This document shows positions 24,315 to 31,751 of a stretch of DNA of 36,297 nucleotides, one piece after another (position 1 is the stretch's first letter; every line of letters starts with the position of its first letter). The stretch lies in NCBI GenBank assembly GCA_001048675.1, contig CCKK01000027.1, positions 1 to 36,297 of the forward strand, read 5' to 3'. Origin of the DNA: Vibrio diabolicus (GTDB lineage Bacteria > Pseudomonadota > Gammaproteobacteria > Enterobacterales > Vibrionaceae). The position numbers were made by a program, and so were the translations under genes. The notes beneath the pieces were generated by a model. The model worked only from the letters and a program-made list of their open reading frames with translations, made no database searches and had not been told where the DNA came from.

Positions 24315-25256
24315 GTGAACGTCGAAAAACTGGCTCGTATCGATTTAAATCTATTGGTCTGTTTTAAAGTTTTGATAGAAGAGTTAAATGTCACCCGAGC
24401 CGCCCACCGACTGTGCTTAAGTCAATCCGCTGTGAGCAAATCACTGGCTAAACTGCGCATCCAATTTGATGACCCGCTTTTCACCCGAAACTCGCATGGA
24501 TTGACGCCAACACCACGCGCTTTGTTTCTTAAGCCGAAACTGGATCTGTTGATAAACCAGTTAGAAGTACTGACTCAACCAGAAGAGTTCTCTCCACAAA
24601 GTAGCGAATACCGTTTTCAAATAGCAGCGGTTGAAAGTGTTTACCCTCTGATTCTACCTCATTTCTTACCGGCGATTTTTCAGCAAGCCCCTGGGGTAAC
24701 GATCAGCACTCACCCTTGGTCCGATAATACTTTTAAAATGCTGCAACGTGGCGAGCTAGACTTAGGCTTAACTGGAAAAGATATCGATATTAATGATGCC
24801 AAGCTGACTCTGCTGCCACCCGATGACATATACGAACTGGAAATTTATCGAGATCACCAGATGTGTATTATTCGCAAAAATCACCCAGCATTAAAACAGC
24901 CTTGGAACCTCGAAGCGTATCTCGCCCTGCGTCACGTACAAGTGCGTTGTGACGGCAACGACCGTTGGCTGTTAGATTATCGCCTTGCCGATATTGGAGC
25001 CGACCGCGATATTGCCGTCACCGTTCCGGACTTTAATAGTGCCGCAAGTTTATGTTCCTACACTGACTTTATTTTTACCGCCCCAAGCCATTTTGTGCAG
25101 CTCGCTGCTAAACAGCTTGATTTGGTCGTACTACCACTCCCGCTAGAATTTCCACCTATGGCTTACACTTTATTCTGGCACCGAGACAGAGAAAACGACC
25201 CTGCATTGGGTTGGCTACGTGCGATGATCACACAAAAAACCGATCACCTTAGATAA
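24315..25256 (+). CDS. LysR-family transcriptional regulator
   Basis: 313 aa. The N-terminal winged helix-turn-helix (LNLLVCFKVLIEELNVTRAAHRLCLSQSAVSKSLAKLR, split here by function: recognition helix SQSAVSK) occupies residues ~8-66. The periplasmic-binding-like effector domain follows (about 90-300). The GTG at 24315 has AGAGGAAA upstream and gives the canonical N-terminus. By position it should regulate the divergent Bcr/CflA transporter. The effector is unknown. Confidence 0.93.
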   Translation: MNVEKLARIDLNLLVCFKVLIEELNVTRAAHRLCLSQSAVSKSLAKLRIQFDDPLFTRNSHGLTPTPRALFLKPKLDLLINQLEVLTQPEEFSPQSSEYRFQIAAVESVYPLILPHFLPAIFQQAPGVTISTHPWSDNTFKMLQRGELDLGLTGKDIDINDAKLTLLPPDDIYELEIYRDHQMCIIRKNHPALKQPWNLEAYLALRHVQVRCDGNDRWLLDYRLADIGADRDIAVTVPDFNSAASLCSYTDFIFTAPSHFVQLAAKQLDLVVLPLPLEFPPMAYTLFWHRDRENDPALGWLRAMITQKTDHLR

Positions 25257-25458
25257 AAATACCGCTCTCAATTTGCGCTTAGCGGGTAAAATGAGTAGCT
25301 TAACTGTCGTAGTCCTTTTTGGCTCATCTATGGCCTAGTTGTACTCCGACTCAACCTAAGTCATTGCAAACTTGCGTTGATCATAAACTGCATGAAGCAG
25401 AAGGAAACAGCTCCCACACCTGAGCATGAAGGAGCGGTAATTTGAAGGAATAAAACAG

Positions 25459-27249
25459 ATGCACAACGAAACCCTCAGCCGCGTGAATGCGATTCGCGAA
25501 TGGCTTATACAACATAATATTGATGCCCTACTTGTCCCTCATGAAGACGAGTACTTGGGCGAATACGTACCAGCGCACAACGAGCGTTTACATTGGCTAA
25601 CAGGCTTTACTGGTTCTGCTGGTGCTGCGGTAATCACCAAAGACAAAGCCGCTATCTTTGTTGATGGCCGCTATACCGTTCAAGTCACCAAACAAGTCCC
25701 TGGTGACCTATTTGAATATCGTCACCTTATTGAAGAACCAGCTTTAGATTGGGTTCTAGACAACCTGCCAACAAACGCATCTGTCGCAATCGATCCTCGT
25801 ATGCACAGCTCAGCTTGGCTAGACATGGCACAAGCTAAACTAGCTGGAAAGCTTGAGCTAAATATTCTGACCAACAACCCAATTGATGAGTTGTGGCATG
25901 ACCGCCCAGCGCCTGTTGTCTCTGACGTTCGCCTAATGCCAACAGAAGCCGTCGGTCAATCAAGTGAGAATAAGCGTCAAGAGATCGCCCAACTGGTTAA
26001 AAAAGCAAGTGCAGATAGCGCTGTGATCACAGCATTAGATTCTATTTGTTGGCTGCTGAATGTACGTGGTTTGGATGTGTCACGCCTACCAGTTCTGCTT
26101 TCTCACGCGATTCTGCACTCAGATTCAAGCGTGGAATACTTCCTCGATCCTGCTCGTCTACCTGCTGATTTTGACGCTCACGTAGGCACCGGTGTGACCG
26201 TTCACCACCCAGAAGCACTTCAATCTCGCCTTGAAGCCATGACAGGTAAAAAGGTATTAGTTGACCCTGCAATCAGTAACGCTTGGTTTAAGCTAGTACT
26301 ACAAAACTCTGGTGCGTCCGTGATTGCAGCAGCAGACCCATGTCTGATGCCAAAAGCGGCGAAGAACTCGGTTGAAATTGCCGGTATGAAGGCGTGTCAT
26401 ATCCGTGATGGCGTGGCAATGAGCAAGTTCCTATGTTGGTTAGATGCGGAAGTTGCTGCTGGTAACCTGCATGACGAAGCGACATTAGCAGACAAACTGG
26501 AAGCATTTCGTAGCGAAGACCCTACGCTAATGGATCTCAGCTTCGATACCATTTCAGCGGCAGGCGGCAACGCGGCCATGTGTCACTACAACCACGAGAA
26601 CCAACCTGAACCTGGTAAGTTAGAACTGAACACGCTTTACCTTGTGGACTCAGGCGGTCAGTACCTCGATGGCACTACCGACATCACGCGTACTATCGCG
26701 ATTGGTCAACCTTCTTCAGAAATGAAGAAGCAATTTACGTTGGCGCTGAAAGGTCATATTGGCGTTGCTCGAGCTCGTTTCCCGAAAGGCACACGTGGTT
26801 ATCAAATCGATACTCTAGCTCGTCAGCACCTATGGGCGGAAGGTTACGATTACGATCACGGTACTGGTCACGGTGTTGGTCACTTCCTAAGTGTTCATGA
26901 AGGTCCAGCGAGCATTTCGAAAAAGCAAATCGACGTGCCTCTAACAGAAGGTATGGTGCTATCCAACGAGCCAGGTTACTACCGTGCAGATGCGTTTGGT
27001 ATCCGTATTGAAAACCTAGAGCTTGTTGTTGAAACACCAACTAACGGTGACTTCCCTGTTCTGTCATTTGAGTCGTTAACACGCTGCCCAATAGACAAAC
27101 GCAACATCAACGTTGATATGCTAACTCGTCCAGAACTTGCTTGGCTGAATGATTACCACCAGAAAGTATGGGATGAGATCAGCCCGCTAGTCGAAGGTGA
27201 TGTTAAAGAGTGGCTTCGTCAAGCAACGCTACCTTTAGCACACAGCTAG
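25459..27249 (+). CDS. Xaa-Pro aminopeptidase (M24B, three-domain APP1 type)
   Basis: 596 aa, the length of the three-domain aminopeptidase P found in eukaryotes and many bacteria, longer than E. coli PepP (441). It removes N-terminal residues preceding proline and needs two metal ions. Two creatinase-like N-terminal domains (DEYLGEYVPAHNERLHWLTGFTGSAG) precede the pita-bread catalytic domain. Metal ligands are the Asp of LVDSGGQYLDGTTDITRT (two Asp), His in GTGHGVGHFLSVHEG, and Glu in SNEPGYY and IRIENLEL. AAGGA lies 9 bp before the ATG. Single gene; the stop codon is in the first unit of a short tandem repeat. Confidence 0.95.
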   Translation: MHNETLSRVNAIREWLIQHNIDALLVPHEDEYLGEYVPAHNERLHWLTGFTGSAGAAVITKDKAAIFVDGRYTVQVTKQVPGDLFEYRHLIEEPALDWVLDNLPTNASVAIDPRMHSSAWLDMAQAKLAGKLELNILTNNPIDELWHDRPAPVVSDVRLMPTEAVGQSSENKRQEIAQLVKKASADSAVITALDSICWLLNVRGLDVSRLPVLLSHAILHSDSSVEYFLDPARLPADFDAHVGTGVTVHHPEALQSRLEAMTGKKVLVDPAISNAWFKLVLQNSGASVIAAADPCLMPKAAKNSVEIAGMKACHIRDGVAMSKFLCWLDAEVAAGNLHDEATLADKLEAFRSEDPTLMDLSFDTISAAGGNAAMCHYNHENQPEPGKLELNTLYLVDSGGQYLDGTTDITRTIAIGQPSSEMKKQFTLALKGHIGVARARFPKGTRGYQIDTLARQHLWAEGYDYDHGTGHGVGHFLSVHEGPASISKKQIDVPLTEGMVLSNEPGYYRADAFGIRIENLELVVETPTNGDFPVLSFESLTRCPIDKRNINVDMLTRPELAWLNDYHQKVWDEISPLVEGDVKEWLRQATLPLAHS

Positions 27250-27271
27250 AAGCTAGAAGCTAGAAGCTAGA
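27244..27271. repeat. Four tandem copies of AGCTAGA
   Basis: The 7-bp unit AGCTAGA is repeated four times without change. The first copy supplies the last Ser codon and the TAG stop of the aminopeptidase gene; the other copies give further TAG triplets in all frames. Short direct repeats of this kind expand by slippage. Confidence 0.9.
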
Positions 27272-27277
27272 AAAAAT

Positions 27278-27313
27278 AGAGGGTTGATGTTTTGCATCAA
27301 CCCTCTTTCTTTT
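27278..27313 (+). terminator. Intrinsic terminator of the aminopeptidase gene
   Basis: 12-bp perfect stem AGAGGGTTGATG/CATCAACCCTCT, 5-nt loop, then TTCTTTT. Confidence 0.92.
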
Positions 27314-27317
27314 CCTA

Positions 27318-27333
27318 TGTTTCACGTGAAACA
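27318..27333. promoter_or_regulatory. Candidate parS site, site 2 (perfect)
   Basis: TGTTTCACGTGAAACA, identical to the general chromosomal parS consensus. The palindrome extends three more bases each side (27315-27336). It is between the convergent aminopeptidase and thiH genes, not part of any gene. Confidence 0.88.
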
Positions 27334-27362
27334 TAGCGATGATCAGTGGCTTTATTTGTTGC

Positions 27363-28475
27363 TTATCCAGAATACGCCGAGTGCCAATCTCGCCATACAG
27401 GGTCAAAGCCTTTGGCTCTAATCATATCTTCCACAGAACTAGCACTTCGCTCATCACTGATCTCAAACTGCTCGAGCTCAACATCATCCATCGCATAACC
27501 ACCCGGCTGAGTTTTCGATGCTGCAGATATACTGGTAATGCCTAAAGCCAATGCGTTGTCTCTAAACTTCGGTGACTCACGAGTCGATAATGACAACTCC
27601 ACTTCTGGATTCAACAAACGATAAGCGCAAATCAACTGAACAAGCTGCTTATCCGTCATTACTGATTTGGGTTGGAGCGCGCCCTCACAAGGACGCAAAC
27701 GTGGGAAAGAAATTGAGTAACGAGTCTGCCAATACGTGCGCTCAAGATAGTCCAAGTGCGCTGCCACATAAAAACAGTCGGTACGCCACTCTTCCAACCC
27801 TATCAAAGCGCCAATACCGATCTTATCGATGCCCGCTTTTGCAAGACGATCGGGTGTATCCAATCGGTATTCGAAATCCATCTTATTGCCACGTAAATGG
27901 TGCTCAGCATAAGTCGAAGGATGATACGTTTCTTGATAAACCATCACCGCATCCAAACCCAATGTCTTGAGCTCTGCGTATTCGTCTTGATCTAGCGGCT
28001 GCACTTCCATCGCCAAATAATTAAAGCGTTGCTTAATCATCGGAACCATTTCGCGGAAGTATTTCATGCCCACTTTGGTTTCGTGTTCGCCAGTCACCAG
28101 CAATACGCTATCAAACTTCATGCGTTTAATGGCTTCAACTTCTGCTGCCACTTCGTCCCTATTCAAGGTACGACGCTTGATCTTGTTCTCCATTGAGAAG
28201 CCACAATAAGTACAAGCATTGGCACACAAGTTGGAAAGATACAATGGAATGTAAAGCGACATGGTGTTGCCAAACCGCTTGCGAGTTGCCGAGTATGACA
28301 ACTGCGCCATTTGCTCTAAGTACGCTTCAGCCGCTGGTGAAATTAGCGCTTTAAAGTCTTCCAAATCACGCTTGGGTTTATTCAATGCTCGCTCGACATC
28401 TTGTGCCGTTTTCGCGTAGATCGACATCGAAATGTCATCCCAATTCAGCTGCTTAAATTGTTCAACGAAGCTCAT
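27363..28475 (-). CDS. thiH: 2-iminoacetate synthase ThiH (tyrosine lyase)
   Basis: 370 aa (E. coli 377). Radical SAM enzyme that splits tyrosine to dehydroglycine and p-cresol, giving the C-N unit for the thiazole of thiamine. The [4Fe-4S] ligands are C84, C88 and C91 (CANACTYC). Other features are VTGEHETKVG and the DALQP-like C-terminus (RPCEGALQPKS). GAGGAAAAC precedes the ATG. Last gene of the thiC-E-F-S-G-H operon, 34 bp after thiG. Use of ThiH, not the oxidase ThiO, implies an oxygen-independent route. Confidence 0.97.
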   Translation of the reverse strand: MSFVEQFKQLNWDDISMSIYAKTAQDVERALNKPKRDLEDFKALISPAAEAYLEQMAQLSYSATRKRFGNTMSLYIPLYLSNLCANACTYCGFSMENKIKRRTLNRDEVAAEVEAIKRMKFDSVLLVTGEHETKVGMKYFREMVPMIKQRFNYLAMEVQPLDQDEYAELKTLGLDAVMVYQETYHPSTYAEHHLRGNKMDFEYRLDTPDRLAKAGIDKIGIGALIGLEEWRTDCFYVAAHLDYLERTYWQTRYSISFPRLRPCEGALQPKSVMTDKQLVQLICAYRLLNPEVELSLSTRESPKFRDNALALGITSISAASKTQPGGYAMDDVELEQFEISDERSASSVEDMIRAKGFDPVWRDWHSAYSG

Positions 28476-28509
28476 GTTTTCCTCGCTTAATAGCTAAACC
28501 AATCTAGGA

Positions 28510-29277
28510 TTAAAGCTCATCTAGGAATGACGTCAGTGGACTCGATGCAACCGCATGAGAAACCTTACCCGCAAGTCCGGCTTCATAAGCCATACGCCCC
28601 GACTCTACCGCCAACTTAAATGCCTTCGCTATCGCAACGGGATCGCTCGAAGCTGCAATCGCGGTATTGACGAGCACGGCATCCGCGCCCATTTCCATCG
28701 CACGCGCGGCATGTGAAGGAGCACCAATACCCGCATCGACAACGACAGGAACATTAGCTTGGTCGATAATGATCTCTAGGAAATCATGAGAAACTATCCC
28801 TTTGTTAGAACCGATCGGCGCGCCTAATGGCATGACCGCAGCACAGCCTACTTCTTCCAATCGTTTACACAGAACTGGGTCAGCATGACAATAAGGAAGC
28901 ACAATGAAGCCTTCACGAACCAGTTCCTCAGCGGCTGCAAGTGTCTCAATTGGATCGGGCATCAAGTACTTCGGGTCTGGATGAATTTCCAGTTTTAGCC
29001 AGTTTGTACCTAACGCTTCTCGCGCCAATTGTGCTGCAAACACAGCATCTTTAGCATTCTTTGCACCTGAGGTGTTCGGCAATAAGTTCACCCCCGCTTG
29101 TACTAACGGCAGCAAAATATCGTCTTGTTGGTCGTTCACATCCACACGCTTCAACGCCATGGTCGCAAGTTGAGATCCCGACACTTGAATCGCTTCTGCC
29201 ATTAATCGGCTGTTGGCAAACTTCCCTGTTCCCGTGAACAGTCTAGATTCGAATTGTTTATCACCAATTTTAAGCAT
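28510..29277 (-). CDS. thiG: Thiazole synthase ThiG
   Basis: 255 aa. TIM-barrel enzyme that condenses deoxyxylulose 5-phosphate, dehydroglycine and ThiS-thiocarboxylate to the thiazole phosphate. FTGTGKF, LLPNTSGAKNA, KLEIHPDPKYLMPDP (with the Schiff-base Lys), MPLGAPIGSNKG and VVVDAGIGAPSHA are all present. It starts 5 bp after the thiS stop; its ribosome site AGGGGG lies in the last codons of thiS, so the two are coupled. Confidence 0.97.
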   Translation of the reverse strand: MLKIGDKQFESRLFTGTGKFANSRLMAEAIQVSGSQLATMALKRVDVNDQQDDILLPLVQAGVNLLPNTSGAKNAKDAVFAAQLAREALGTNWLKLEIHPDPKYLMPDPIETLAAAEELVREGFIVLPYCHADPVLCKRLEEVGCAAVMPLGAPIGSNKGIVSHDFLEIIIDQANVPVVVDAGIGAPSHAARAMEMGADAVLVNTAIAASSDPVAIAKAFKLAVESGRMAYEAGLAGKVSHAVASSPLTSFLDEL

Positions 29278-29282
29278 CGACT

Positions 29283-29537
29283 TTAACCCCCTGCGATCGC
29301 TTGAAACAAAGAGATGCTATCTCCCTGTGAAAGAACTGTGCTAGCCCACTCACTGCGCGGCACAACATGGTTATTAATTGCAAAAACACAGCCCATTTCA
29401 GGCAGCGCAAATTGGCTAATGATTTGCTGTAGATTCGACTCACTGGCAACTTGATGTGACTGGTCATTGATGACAATCGTGATCACACCTAAGTCAGCAT
29501 CGGTCACTTGTGTTGTTTGTTGTTCTGATAACGTCAT
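29283..29537 (-). CDS. thiS: Sulfur carrier protein ThiS
   Basis: 84 aa from the ATG at 29537. Ubiquitin-like carrier ending in GG, which is adenylated by ThiF and turned into a thiocarboxylate that donates sulfur to ThiG. The conserved part (TIVINDQ..., FAINNHVVPRSEWA, GDSISLFQAIAGG) is about 66 aa, the length of E. coli ThiS, so there is an N-terminal extension of about 18 polar residues. The start could lie later, but no better ATG is seen. Confidence 0.93.
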   Translation of the reverse strand: MTLSEQQTTQVTDADLGVITIVINDQSHQVASESNLQQIISQFALPEMGCVFAINNHVVPRSEWASTVLSQGDSISLFQAIAGG

Positions 29538-29575
29538 TGCTTCCAACTCTCTTAATTCTGCCGATTATTCGTAAG

Positions 29576-30349
29576 CTAAATCTGAGCACACACTTGGCAC
29601 TGTTTGTCTTTGCTTATCGCCATGGTTTGCCATTGCATTTTCAATCCATCAAACAGATGTAACTTAGCAGTCTCAACATGAAACTTTCCCGTCGCCAGTT
29701 TTTGAATTGCTGCTATCGCTTGGTAGTTGCCAAGTGTGCCCACCACCGGACCAACGACACCGCTGTCACTGCACTTTTGCGTTTGCGGTAATTCGTCAAA
29801 CGGATACAAACAGCGGTAACAGGCTTTACTCTCTGCTTCTTGTTCACTCGGTGTTTGGTAATCAAAAACAGCAAATTGTCCTTGCCAACCAATTGCCGCC
29901 GCTGAGATGAGGGGTGTATTTTGCTCGAAACAAACTTGGTTAATTAACTGGCGCGTTGGCATGTTATCGGTGCAGTCGAGCACCACATCCGCTAGCATCA
30001 CCTCAAGCTGTAACTGTGCTTTGTCTAATCGCTTATTGAGAGCACGAATTTGAACCATAGAATTAAGTTCAGTGAGTTGCTTTACAGTTGCTTTTGTTTT
30101 CGCAACTTGGAGGTCTTGTTCACGATAAATGATCTGACGCTGTAGGTTACTGCTATCAACTTCATCGTCATCAACCACAACCAATTTACCAACGCCCGCT
30201 GATGCCAAGTACAAACACGCTGCGCTCCCTAATCCACCACAACCGATGATCAGCACATGCGATTTGCTCAAACGCTCTTGCCCAATTTCAGCAATTTCAG
30301 GCAGAGCGACTTGGCGTTGATAGCGAAGGAACTGCTTATCCGTGAGCAT
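29576..30349 (-). CDS. thiF: ThiS adenylyltransferase ThiF
   Basis: 257 aa, E1-like. It adenylates the C-terminus of ThiS. The ATP loop GCGGLGSAACLYLASAGVG (res ~36-54), the DDDEVDSSNLQRQ block and the two CxxC zinc pairs (CYRC and CQVC) are present. It begins inside the end of thiE (14-bp overlap) with GAGAGG upstream. 38 bp separate it from thiS. Confidence 0.96.
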   Translation of the reverse strand: MLTDKQFLRYQRQVALPEIAEIGQERLSKSHVLIIGCGGLGSAACLYLASAGVGKLVVVDDDEVDSSNLQRQIIYREQDLQVAKTKATVKQLTELNSMVQIRALNKRLDKAQLQLEVMLADVVLDCTDNMPTRQLINQVCFEQNTPLISAAAIGWQGQFAVFDYQTPSEQEAESKACYRCLYPFDELPQTQKCSDSGVVGPVVGTLGNYQAIAAIQKLATGKFHVETAKLHLFDGLKMQWQTMAISKDKQCQVCAQI

Positions 30350-31751
30350 GCTCGCCTCTCTTGGTATGCGTCAATTCACTATTCTGATCAGCAAGCGTTA
30401 GCTGTCTTTCCTTCATCAGTTGTGCGAAGAACTCGATGACGAACTGAGGTGATTCTGCCAACGTAATAGCTCGCACAACTGCCAAACTAGAAACACCTGT
30501 TCGCCAAACTTGGTCTGCATTAGATTGGTCAATGCCACCAATCGCGACCGTCGGAAAGCCAAGCACATAGTCACTAACGGCTTTGTCTGTTGAAGGATGG
30601 AAAACCGACTCTGTGTTTCCATAAGGAATGCTATCAATCAGCTTTTGATAAAGTGCCAAGCGCACCAAACCTTGTGGTTTCGATGGCATCTGTTTTGTGG
30701 TGGTTGGGAAAATATGCCCTAGCGCGATGTAGCTAGGATGAACTTGTACGATGCGCAGTAGTTCGTAATAACCATGAGTAGAAAGGCCAAGACGAATGCC
30801 GGCTTTAGTTATCTGAGCCAAATTCGATTCTTCTATGTCTTCTTGTCCTAGGTGAACGCCATAAGCACCATGCTTGATTGCCAACTGCCAATAGTCATTG
30901 ATGAACACTTGTGCTTGATACTGACGACCTAGCTCAATTGCTCTAATGATCTGTTGTTCCAAATCGGCTTGTTGTGGGTTCTTGATTCGTAGTTGAATAG
31001 TGTTGATACCTAGTGGCAGTAAACGCTCAATCCAAGCAACGTCATCAACGACTGGGTAGAGCCCTAGACTTTGCTTAGTTAGAGTTGGAAAGCTAACGCT
31101 CTCACCTTGCGCAGACCAACCAACTTGAATACCGAGTCGGTTATCCTCCAGTACAGGTGTGGGGAAATCATCAAATTGGTCAGCCCACTGAGTAGATCGT
31201 CCCTCATCAAGGTTGTCATTCAACAGTGTTTCACGTGAAACATTCGCTTGTTGAGTTAGCATTCCTCGAGCAAGTGTTAACGCATCTTCGATAGGAAAAT
31301 CGAGTACTGTCAGCGCTACTATCCAAGCAAGGTGATGTTCGGGATCGAACATTGCGTTGGGTTTGGACTTAACGGAAAGCGCTCTCACTTCGTCGTTAAA
31401 GGGGTGACGCCAGATATCAAGCTGATGCACTTTCTCCTTTTTATCGGAAACCTGAGTATCAGCAATACCAATGTAAATCGCTTTCGACGGTTGCTTTGCG
31501 CACGCTTCTACCGATAAAGAAGAGTGGTAATAGAGCGCAAATGAACACTCGCGATAAGAGTCATCACCATCAATAAGATCAGTCGTTATATGTGTAGTCT
31601 GTTGGTCGCGAACAAGCTGAATAGATTGAGTTGGGCTCACACCCAACTCAATGTCTTCAATGCTAAAACCCTGTTCTTTCGCCAACAACAAACATTGCTG
31701 AACTAAACCTGTTAGTTCAATCAATGATGACGGAATAAGGATTTTGCTCAT
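30336..31751 (-). CDS. thiE: Thiamine-phosphate synthase ThiE with an extra N-terminal domain
   Basis: 471 aa, about twice E. coli ThiE (211). Residues ~229-450 are the TIM-barrel that joins hydroxymethylpyrimidine diphosphate and thiazole phosphate (LYPVVDDVAWIERLL, QLRIKN, FINDYWQLA, GVHLGQED, ALGHIFPTTTK, AIGGI). Residues 1-~215 are an added domain without the ThiD catalytic motifs; the segment AWIVALTVLDFPIEDALTLARGML loosely recalls the end of ThiD-type kinases, so it may be a decayed kinase. ThiE-like proteins of this length occur in other vibrios. Start ATG overlaps the thiC stop by one base; it overlaps thiF by 14 bp. A parS-like site encodes residues 170-175 (NVSRET). Confidence 0.93.
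   Translation of the reverse strand: MSKILIPSSLIELTGLVQQCLLLAKEQGFSIEDIELGVSPTQSIQLVRDQQTTHITTDLIDGDDSYRECSFALYYHSSLSVEACAKQPSKAIYIGIADTQVSDKKEKVHQLDIWRHPFNDEVRALSVKSKPNAMFDPEHHLAWIVALTVLDFPIEDALTLARGMLTQQANVSRETLLNDNLDEGRSTQWADQFDDFPTPVLEDNRLGIQVGWSAQGESVSFPTLTKQSLGLYPVVDDVAWIERLLPLGINTIQLRIKNPQQADLEQQIIRAIELGRQYQAQVFINDYWQLAIKHGAYGVHLGQEDIEESNLAQITKAGIRLGLSTHGYYELLRIVQVHPSYIALGHIFPTTTKQMPSKPQGLVRLALYQKLIDSIPYGNTESVFHPSTDKAVSDYVLGFPTVAIGGIDQSNADQVWRTGVSSLAVVRAITLAESPQFVIEFFAQLMKERQLTLADQNSELTHTKRGEHAHG
31227..31242. promoter_or_regulatory. Candidate parS site, site 3 (perfect, inside thiE)
   Basis: TGTTTCACGTGAAACA, identical to the parS consensus. It lies within the thiE coding region and encodes NVSRET in the less conserved domain. 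Confidence 0.85.
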
